From NCBI GenBank assembly GCA_963707445.1, contig CAVPPW010000013.1, positions 62,001-126,000 on the forward strand: 64,000 nucleotides of DNA, in the 5' to 3' direction. Below, piece after piece: positions 57,543-64,000 of this stretch; position 1 is the stretch's first letter; every line of letters begins with the position of its first letter. The notes below the pieces were generated by a model, which was given only the letters and a program-made list of their open reading frames with translations, searched no databases and was not told where the DNA came from. The DNA comes from JALORV01 sp963707445. Lineage in GTDB: Bacteria > Pseudomonadota > Gammaproteobacteria > Burkholderiales > Burkholderiaceae_F. A program made the translations under genes and the position numbers.

Positions 57543-58869
57543 ATGATGACTCCCCGAGAAATCGTCCACGAACTGAACAAGAACATCGTCGGCCAGGACC
57601 GTGCCAAGCGCGCGGTCGCCGTCGCGTTGCGCAACCGCTGGCGCCGTCAGCAAGTGGCCGATCCGCTGCGCTCCGAAATCACGCCGAAGAACATCCTGAT
57701 GATCGGTCCGACCGGAGTCGGCAAGACCGAGATCGCGCGCCGCCTCGCCCGGCTCGCCGATGCTCCGTTCATCAAGGTCGAAGCGACGAAGTTCACGGAA
57801 GTCGGCTACGTCGGACGCGATGTCGACACGATCATCCGTGACCTCGTCGACATCTCGGTCAAGCAGACGCGCGAGAATGAGATGCGCAAAGTCGCGACGC
57901 GCGCGCAGGACGCCGCCGAGGACCGCATCCTCGACACCTTGGTGCCACCCGCGCGCGACGTCGGCTTCGCCTCGTCCGGGCGCGAGGACCAGAACGCGAC
58001 GCAGGCAGAAGTTCCGCAAGAAGCTGCGCGAAGGCGAACTCGATGACAAGGAGATCGACATCGAGGTGAGCGCAGTTGCGCAGCCTTTCGAGGTGATGGC
58101 ACCCCCCGGCATGGAGGAACTCACGCAGCAGCTCCAGTCGATGTTCGCAAACATGGGCCGGGAACGACGCAAGTCGCGCCGCATGCGCATTGCTGACGCC
58201 ATCAAGGCACTCACCGATGAAGAGGCCGCCCGGCTGATCAACGACGAGGATCTGAAGACGCGTGCGCTGGCCAACGCCGAATCCAACGGAATCGTGTTCA
58301 TCGATGAGATCGACAAGATCGCTTCGCGCGCGGAACTGCAGGGCGCCGACGTGTCGCGACAGGGCGTTCAGCGCGACCTGCTGCCGCTGGTCGAGGGCAC
58401 GACGGTAAATACCAAGTACGGCATGGTGAAGACCGACCACATCCTGTTCATTGCCTCGGGTGCGTTCCATCTGGCGCGGCCATCGGATCTGATCCCGGAA
58501 CTGCAAGGGCGCTTTCCGATCCGCGTCGAGCTCGATTCGCTGACGGTCGAAGACTTCGAGCGCATCCTGAAGAACACCGACGCGAGCCTCACCGAGCAGT
58601 ACCGCGCGCTGTTAGGCACCGACGGCTGCGAGTTGAAGTTCACGGACGAAGGTATCCACCGGATTGCCGAGATCGCCTTTGCGGTCAACGAGAAGACCGA
58701 AAATATCGGCGCCCGCCGCCTCTACACCGTGTTAGAAAAGTTGCTGGAGGAGGTGTCGTTCGAGGCCGGCAGCGCAGGCAAAGGAGCGATCACGATCGAC
58801 TCGACGTACGTCGATGCGCGCCTTGCCGAACTGGCGCGCAACGAGGACCTTGCGCGTTACGTGCTCTAG
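57543..58869 (+). CDS. hslU: ATPase subunit HslU of HslUV protease, frameshifted
   Basis: AAA+ unfoldase of HslUV. Start MTPREIVHELNKNIVGQDRAK, Walker A GPTGVGKTEIARRLA, EVGYVGRDVDTIIRDL (pore and adjoining region), Walker B GIVFIDEIDKIA, sensor ELQGRFPIRVEL, and GARRLYTVLEKLLEE (sensor 2). An extra base near 58005-58015 (TRQKFRKKL region) splits the I domain. Length about 441 residues is normal. Two adjacent ATGs at 57543 and 57546. Confidence 0.94.
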
Positions 58870-58956
58870 GCGATCGACGCTCGCCGCGAGCTCCGACTGG
58901 AAGGCCGGGGACGAAGCCGGCTACTGGTCGATAGAATCAATGACCGCAGGAGTCCG

Positions 58957-59421
58957 ATGATGATTCGAATCTTCACGGCCGCCGCGCTGCTTTCGGCATG
59001 CGCTACGGCTTTTGGTCAGGTGCAGGTGAGGGATGCGTGGGTGCGGCCCGCGTTACCGGGTCAGAACGCTACCGGCGCGTTCATGTCACTGCTGTCCGCC
59101 GACGGCGCGCGCCTGCTCGGCGTGTCGAGCCCAGTCGCCGGCGTGGTCGAAGTCCACGAAATGGTGATGGACGGCAACGTGATGAGGATGCGCCCGGTGC
59201 CGGCGCTCGAGCTGCCCGCCGGAAAGGCGGTCGAGCTGAAGCCTGGCGGCTACCACGTGATGCTGATGGACCTGAAGCGGCCGCTCGCGGTCGGTGAAAA
59301 GGTGCGCCTCGAACTGCGGCTCGAGACCCGCGACAAGCGGCTCGTCACGCAACCGGTCGAGGCCGCTGTCGCGAACCACAGTGGCGGCGCGACCGCCACG
59401 GGTAGCGCGCACAAGCACTGA
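58957..59421 (+). CDS. PCu(A)C periplasmic copper chaperone
   Basis: A 154-residue exported protein with signal peptide (about 20 residues). The copper site H(M)X10MX21HXM pattern is present: EVHEMVMDGNVMRMRPV and PGGYHVMLMDL. A C-terminal His-containing end (HSGG...SAHKH) may bind additional copper. These chaperones deliver Cu(I) to cytochrome oxidase. RBS GCAGGAG lies before ATG 58957. A CopZ-like gene lies nearby. Confidence 0.9.
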   Translation: MMIRIFTAAALLSACATAFGQVQVRDAWVRPALPGQNATGAFMSLLSADGARLLGVSSPVAGVVEVHEMVMDGNVMRMRPVPALELPAGKAVELKPGGYHVMLMDLKRPLAVGEKVRLELRLETRDKRLVTQPVEAAVANHSGGATATGSAHKH

Positions 59422-59611
59422 TAGGTGCATGGTCCGCAGGTCGAATGCGCGCGCCAGGCAAGTCCGTCGTCGGTGCGACGGCCACGCGGCGGCGCAATCC
59501 GCTTGCGCTCGTCGTGCGCCAGTGCGCCCGGGCCGCACGGTGCGACGCGCAAGGCGCAGCGCGCAGCGTCGAAAGTCAAACTGAAGAAGCGTCCGGACGA
59601 CGCCTGGACCG

Positions 59612-59824
59612 CTAGCGCGGCCCGCTTGGGCTCGCCTTGTAATCGCCTGCCTGCGACAGCGCGGCCTGGACGTCTTCGATGGACAGTGGCGCCGGCGTTT
59701 CCACCGTCGCCTCTGGCGGATCGAGCGTCACGGTCGCGTCGTCGGCCACCGTCTTGAGCGCGCGAGTCACCCGCGCGACACAGCCGCCGCAGTGCATGCC
59801 ATCGATGCGAAAGGTTTGCTGCAT
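59612..59824 (-). CDS. Heavy-metal-associated (CopZ-like) protein
   Basis: 70 residues forming a single HMA domain, with the metal-binding GMHCGGCVARVTRAL (CxxC at residues about 12-15) and a ferredoxin-like fold pattern. Likely a Cu(I) chaperone. It is separated from argB by about 170 bases and faces the PCu(A)C gene. No copper ATPase is in the window. Confidence 0.88.
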   Translation of the reverse strand: MQQTFRIDGMHCGGCVARVTRALKTVADDATVTLDPPEATVETPAPLSIEDVQAALSQAGDYKASPSGPR

Positions 59825-59994
59825 TCTACGCGCCCCAGTGCCTCGTCGACATGCTACGCCGCTCGGCGATCCGCGATGGTCACGGCGGCGGCGTCTGTGC
59901 GATCGATCGAGTTAACATCCGGTGCCGGAAGAGGCGTTGCTCTGACGTCGCGACCGGCCGTACGCCGATTCACGCCACCGTCCACCGGAACGCC

Positions 59995-60882
59995 ATGGAC
60001 ACCGCGCTCATGTCACCGCAGCTCAAGGCCGACATACTTTCCGAGGCGCTGCCGTATATCCGACGGTTTCATGGCAAGACGATCGTCGTCAAGTACGGCG
60101 GCAACGCGATGGTCGACCAGAACCTGAAGGAAGCCTTCGCGCACGACGTTGTTCTGCTGAAGCTGGTTGGCATGAATCCGGTCGTCGTACACGGCGGCGG
60201 CCCGCAGATCGACGAGGCGCTCGAGCGCGTCGGCAAGAAATCCACCTTCGTTCAGGGCATGCGCGTCACCGATGCCGAGACGATGGAAGTGGTCGAATGG
60301 GTACTCGCCGGCGAAGTGCAGGGCGAACTCGTGATGCTGATCAACGCGTTCGGCGGCCAGGCGGTCGGGCTCACCGGCAAGGACGGCGGTTTGATCCGCG
60401 CGCGCCGGCTGCGAATGCCGGATAAAGACGATCCTGCCAAGAGTCACGACATCGGCCAGGTCGGTGAGATCGAAGCGATCAACCCGGCAGTCGTGAAGGC
60501 GCTGCAGGATGATGCGTTTATCCCGGTGATCTCGCCGATCGGCTTCGGCGAGGATGGACTGTCCTACAACATCAATGCAGATGTCGTGGCCGGAAAGATC
60601 GCCGAGATTTTGAAGGCCGAGAAACTGGTCATGCTGACCAACACGCCCGGCGTGCTCGACAAGGGTGGCAGACTGCTGACCGGACTTACGGCGCGCGAGA
60701 TCGACGATCTGTTTGCCGATGGCACGATTTCCGGAGGCATGCTGCCGAAGATCTCGTCCGCGCTCGAGGCAGCGAAGAGCGGAGTCAACGCGGTTCACAT
60801 CATCGACGGCCGCGTCGACCATTGCCTGCTGCTCGAGATCCTTACGGACCAGGGCGTCGGCACGATGATCAAGAGTCACTGA
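59995..60882 (+). CDS. argB: Acetylglutamate kinase
   Basis: Second step of arginine synthesis. Motifs in order: KTIVVKYGGNAMVDQNLKEA, VVVHGGGPQIDEAL, GQAVGLTGKDGGLIRARRL, PVISPIGFGEDGLSYNINAD and GGMLPKISSALEA. The length of 295 residues and the order argB-nucleotidase are normal. I chose ATG 59995, because upstream residues lack homology. Confidence 0.95.
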   Translation: MDTALMSPQLKADILSEALPYIRRFHGKTIVVKYGGNAMVDQNLKEAFAHDVVLLKLVGMNPVVVHGGGPQIDEALERVGKKSTFVQGMRVTDAETMEVVEWVLAGEVQGELVMLINAFGGQAVGLTGKDGGLIRARRLRMPDKDDPAKSHDIGQVGEIEAINPAVVKALQDDAFIPVISPIGFGEDGLSYNINADVVAGKIAEILKAEKLVMLTNTPGVLDKGGRLLTGLTAREIDDLFADGTISGGMLPKISSALEAAKSGVNAVHIIDGRVDHCLLLEILTDQGVGTMIKSH

Positions 60883-60890
60883 ACGCGCCG

Positions 60891-61634
60891 GTGCACCGAA
60901 ACCCGGCCGCAGGCGGTCGCCGGCTGCAGAGCCGCCGAAGCAATCCGACTGAGGTGCGACTTCCGGCGGCGCCGCGGGCGCCGGTCTGGCTGTTCGACCT
61001 TGACGATACGTTGCACGACGCATCGCACGCGATTTTCGATGCGATCGACCGTCGCATGACTGACTACGTCGAACGCGTGCTGGGCGTCGACCGCGCCGAA
61101 GCGAATCGTTTGCGCACGCTCTATTGGCGCCGCTATGGCGCGACGCTGCGCGGACTTGTGCGCCACCACGGCGTCGATGCCGGGCACTTTCTGCGCGAGA
61201 CCCATGACTTCAGCGTCGCCGGACTATTACGCGCCGAACGCGGACTGGGGCGCTTGTTCGCACGTCTCGCGGGCCGCAAGGTGCTGCTGACCAACGCGCC
61301 GCTTGCCTACGCGGGCTCGGTCCTCCGCGGCCTGGCATTGCATCGCCATATTCACGGTCGCTACACGATCGAATCGATGCGCGTGCACGGCACCTTCCGG
61401 CCGAAGCCGTCGCGCCTGATGTTGCGCACACTGCTGGCGCGCGAAAGGGTGCCGCCGCAGCGCGCAATCCTGGTCGAGGATTCGCTCGCCAACATCAAGT
61501 CGGCGCGCGCGCTGGGGCTGCGGACGGTATGGATCACACGCCATGGCCGCGGCGGTCGACACCGTCACTTTGGTGCTGCAGGGCTGAGGATTGCTTCGCT
61601 GCACGAGTTGATGCGTCGGACCCCACGTCGCTGA
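60891..61634 (+). CDS. HAD-superfamily pyrimidine 5'-nucleotidase
   Basis: The HAD nucleophile motif is LFDLDDTLHDASH; motif II/III positions LLTNAPLAYAG and the acidic motif LVEDSLANIKSARALGLRT follow. These, with the long helical cap, place it in the Sdt1-like pyrimidine nucleotidase group. The start is uncertain: GTG 60891 gives an N-terminal extension, GTG 60954 begins just before the conserved domain. It lies 8 bases after argB. Confidence 0.85.
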   Translation: MHRNPAAGGRRLQSRRSNPTEVRLPAAPRAPVWLFDLDDTLHDASHAIFDAIDRRMTDYVERVLGVDRAEANRLRTLYWRRYGATLRGLVRHHGVDAGHFLRETHDFSVAGLLRAERGLGRLFARLAGRKVLLTNAPLAYAGSVLRGLALHRHIHGRYTIESMRVHGTFRPKPSRLMLRTLLARERVPPQRAILVEDSLANIKSARALGLRTVWITRHGRGGRHRHFGAAGLRIASLHELMRRTPRR

Positions 61635-61689
61635 CGCCGGCGGCGGAAGCGCTAAGCTCGCGTTCCTTCTCCCAAGGCAGGTTCCCGCT

Positions 61690-63543
61690 ATGGCACGTCC
61701 CGGTTTGATACGCAGGTTCTTTCGCGGACTCTGGTCGGCGATCGATTTCTCGCGGCGGCTGGTGTTCAACCTGATCTTCCTGCTGATTGTCGGCCTGATC
61801 CTGTTTGGCTGGCTCTCTTCTGACACGCCGCCACGGCTGGCGCCGGATACCGCGCTGGTGGTGAACATCCAGGGCGACGTCGTCGAGGAGTACACGGTCG
61901 GGGCGCAGGAGGCGGCGCTGGCCGAGGCCCTGGGGCGCGACCGATTCGAGACGCGGCTGCGTGATGTGCTGGCGGCGCTCGACGGTGCGGCCCGTGACCC
62001 GCAGATCACGCGTGTGGTGCTCGTGCTCGACGACATGGACAAGGCGGGCCTGGCGACGCTTAGGGAGATGGCGGCGGCGGTCGAGCGGGTCCGCGGAGCC
62101 GGCAAGCCGGTCGTGGCCTGGGCCGAGTCATACACGCAGGGACAGTACTTTCTCGCCTCCCACGCCGACGAGGTCTATCTGCATCCGTCGGGCGCGCTGC
62201 TGTTGCGGGGCATTGGTGGAAGCCGCGGCTACTACAAGGACCTGCTCGAAAAGGTTGGCGTGAAGGTCAATACCTTCCAGGCCGGTCGCTACAAGAGCTT
62301 CGGTGAACCGTTTACCCGCACCGGCCCGTCGCCCGAAGCGCAGGAGGCGGAGGCCTACCTGCTGAACGGACTGTGGTCCACCTGGCTCGCCGACGTCGAG
62401 CGCGCGCGCAAGCTCAAGCCGGGGACGGTGATGGCAGCCCTCAACGATCTGCCGCAGCGGCTGCAGGCAACCGGCGGTGACATTGCCGGCCTCGCGCTGA
62501 AGGAAAAAATGGTCGACGGCCTGCTGCGCCGGGATGAGTTCAGGGCGCTGATGATCGACCGTGGTGCGCCCCGCAGTGAGCAGGACGCCGCCACGTTTCG
62601 GCAGATTTCGATGTATCCGTATCTACGGTATGTGTCCAAGCCGGCGCTCGGCGATGCGGTCGGCGTGGTCGTGACCCAGGGCGAGATCGTCGACGGCGAT
62701 GCCCGCAAGGGCACCGTCGGCGCCCGCGCGGCAGCCGAGCTGATTCAGCGCGCGCGTGAGGACAGTGCGATCAAGGCGCTAGTGGTACGGATCGACTCGC
62801 CGGGCGGAAGCGCGTTCGCGTCGGAACTGATCCGCGAGCAGCTCGACCTGACGCGCAAGGCCGGCAAGCCGGTGGTGGTCTCGATGGGTGACGTGGCCGC
62901 CTCCGGCGGCTACTGGATCGCGATGGGCGGCGACGAGGTCCTTGCCGATGCGGCGACGATCACCGGATCGATCGGTGTTTTCGCGCTGGTGCCGACCTTT
63001 GCCGGCACGATGGAAAAGCTCGGAGTCCAAAACGTTTCCAACGGGACCACCTGGGTCGCGGATGCCACCAATCTCGCCCGGCCGCTCGATAAGCGGCTCG
63101 CAGAGGTGGTCGATCTCGGCATCGGTCACACCTATCGCGAGTTTCTCGAGATCGTCGCGGCCAACCGCAAATCCACGCCGGAGAAGGTCAATGAAGTCGC
63201 GCAAGGTCGCGTCTGGACCGGGACCCAGGCCAAGGAGCGCAGTCTGGTCGATGGCCTCGGCGGCCTCAACGAGTCGGTGAAGGCCGCGGCTCGTCGAGCG
63301 GGCCTGCCCGACGGCGCGCGGGTGCAGTACGTCGAACCCGAGCGGCGCGGTCTCGACCGGTACCTGTCGTTCTTTATGGGCCAGCTCGGCGCTGCATTGC
63401 GGGACGACCTCGGTTGGGACGGACTGGCACGGACGCTGGCCGAGTCGCTCCCGGCGCCGGCGCCGCGGCAGCTAGGGCTTCTGCTCGAGGCTCGCGAACA
63501 TCCGACCCGGGCGCTCGCCTATTGTTTTTGCGATCTGCGCTGA
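61690..63543 (+). CDS. sppA: Signal peptide peptidase SppA, 67K type (S49)
   Basis: SppA degrades cleaved signal peptides in the inner membrane. An N-terminal anchor (residues about 25-45) is followed by the two S49 repeats; the catalytic Lys is in QAGRYKSFGEPF (first half) and the catalytic Ser in GDVAASGGYWIAMGG (second half). RIDSPGGSAFASELI is characteristic. 617 residues, unbroken. Confidence 0.94.
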   Translation: MARPGLIRRFFRGLWSAIDFSRRLVFNLIFLLIVGLILFGWLSSDTPPRLAPDTALVVNIQGDVVEEYTVGAQEAALAEALGRDRFETRLRDVLAALDGAARDPQITRVVLVLDDMDKAGLATLREMAAAVERVRGAGKPVVAWAESYTQGQYFLASHADEVYLHPSGALLLRGIGGSRGYYKDLLEKVGVKVNTFQAGRYKSFGEPFTRTGPSPEAQEAEAYLLNGLWSTWLADVERARKLKPGTVMAALNDLPQRLQATGGDIAGLALKEKMVDGLLRRDEFRALMIDRGAPRSEQDAATFRQISMYPYLRYVSKPALGDAVGVVVTQGEIVDGDARKGTVGARAAAELIQRAREDSAIKALVVRIDSPGGSAFASELIREQLDLTRKAGKPVVVSMGDVAASGGYWIAMGGDEVLADAATITGSIGVFALVPTFAGTMEKLGVQNVSNGTTWVADATNLARPLDKRLAEVVDLGIGHTYREFLEIVAANRKSTPEKVNEVAQGRVWTGTQAKERSLVDGLGGLNESVKAAARRAGLPDGARVQYVEPERRGLDRYLSFFMGQLGAALRDDLGWDGLARTLAESLPAPAPRQLGLLLEAREHPTRALAYCFCDLR

Positions 63544-63682
63544 TTCGATCGATCGGTAAGGCGCCCGCGAAGGCGTCAATTTAAGCGGTCGTGCACCTGC
63601 CGGTCATCCGGAAGAGTGTTCGCGGCTGCGGCTTTCCGGGGTAGTATGCCTTCACGTCTGGGTCGTCCGGACCCTCGTCGAC

Positions 63683-64000
63683 ATGCCACCCGCCATGGAA
63701 ACCCCGAGTCCGACCGGCGCGCGCAAGCCGGGCGCGCGCAAGCTGCAGATTCTGCAGACGCTCGCGACGATGCTTGAAGACCCGAAAGGGGAAAAGGTCA
63801 CTACCGCTGCGCTGGCGGCGCGCCTCGGCGTGTCGGAGGCCGCGCTGTACCGCCACTTCGCCAGCAAGGCCCAGATGTTCGAAGGGCTGATCGAGTTCAT
63901 CGAGACCACAGTGTTCGGCCTGATCAACGAGATCAGCGCGCGTGAAACCTCTGGCCTCCGTCAGGTGCGCTCGATCATCGCGATGCTGCTGGAGTTCGCG
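63683..64000 (+). CDS. slmA: Nucleoid occlusion factor SlmA (partial)
   Basis: The frame runs from ATG 63683 (or 63695) to the right edge, 106 residues of the usual about 200. The TetR-type helix-turn-helix is KVTTAALAARLGVSEAALYR with HFASKAQMFEGLIEFIE, matching SlmA. SlmA binds DNA and blocks FtsZ rings over the nucleoid. In related genomes it follows argB and a nucleotidase; here sppA lies between. Confidence 0.9.
   Translation, partial: MPPAMETPSPTGARKPGARKLQILQTLATMLEDPKGEKVTTAALAARLGVSEAALYRHFASKAQMFEGLIEFIETTVFGLINEISARETSGLRQVRSIIAMLLEFA

Noticed and set aside
59422..59611. Small basic ORF between the copper chaperone and the CopZ-like gene
   Set aside because: Several short Arg/Ala-rich frames are open, but none has a ribosome-binding site or a recognisable family.

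Overview
The window is a stretch of ordinary GC-rich bacterial chromosome from a betaproteobacterium. The evidence is gene content and order: dacA-dat-ybeD-lipB-lipA, birA-coaX-SPOR, metK-ahcY-holin-metF with an S-adenosylhomocysteine (SAH) riboswitch, two DUF2917 proteins (one beside a GcvA-type LysR regulator), a giant DUF3683/FAD/Fe-S oxidoreductase, and argB with a pyrimidine nucleotidase and slmA. I see no phage, IS element, CRISPR array, toxin-antitoxin pair, rRNA or tRNA. Gene density is high and many neighbours overlap by ATGA, GTGA or TGATG.

Layout. 1-7.7 kb: a partial YgbA-type gene at the left edge, then the elongasome cluster mrdA-rodA-rlpA, rsmI facing away from an LpoA-like gene, yraN and dolP. 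7.9-10.6 kb: lemA and an M48 membrane protease. 10.7-18.6 kb, minus strand: a solute-binding lipoprotein, lipoate synthesis (lipA, lipB, ybeD), D-amino acid aminotransferase, a PBP5-like protein, a hydrolase, a ferredoxin and a VanZ-like membrane protein. 18.7-21.1 kb: birA-coaX-SPOR. 21.1-26 kb: HIT protein, small lipoprotein, giant oxidoreductase. 26.2-31.6 kb: DUF2917 plus a small membrane protein, srkA, ilvA, yqhA, DUF4112, ybaN. 31.6-35.3 kb: ttcA-folB-pteridine reductase-like operon, MidA-like methyltransferase, DUF2905. 35.4-40.3 kb: slt-NDUFA9-like-GST-cca operon on the minus strand. 40.4-42.7 kb: 5-formyl-THF cyclo-ligase, TfoX-N protein, LysR, DUF2917. 42.7-46.9 kb: the SAM cycle (metF, holin-like, ahcY under a SAH riboswitch, metK). 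47.1-52.7 kb: two lipid A acyltransferases, dapF, DUF484, xerC, rlmI. 52.9-58.9 kb: COG0523 GTPase, dksA, STAS protein, hslV, hslU. 59-64 kb: PCu(A)C, CopZ-like, argB, HAD nucleotidase, sppA, and slmA cut by the right edge.

Data quality dominates interpretation. About 35 reading-frame breaks fall in about 28 genes, including essential ones (mrdA, rodA, metK, dapF, cca). Each is a 1-2 base indel with clean homology on both sides. I treat them as sequencing or assembly errors and give the full gene spans; two apparent fusions (rodA-rlpA and lemA-M48) vanish once this is recognised.

The most interesting biology is a PBP5/DacA-family protein that keeps its fold and C-terminal domain but has lost all three penicillin-binding active-site motifs, sitting in the conserved dacA position. 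Next are a zinc-type COG0523 GTPase directly upstream of a DksA with a single zinc-site cysteine and a histone H1-like N-terminal tail, the SAH riboswitch, and several long perfect inverted repeats around start codons, stop codons and intergenic gaps (13652-13682, 26161-26200, 44010-44056, 57440-57534). I did not find a convincing new multi-gene system.
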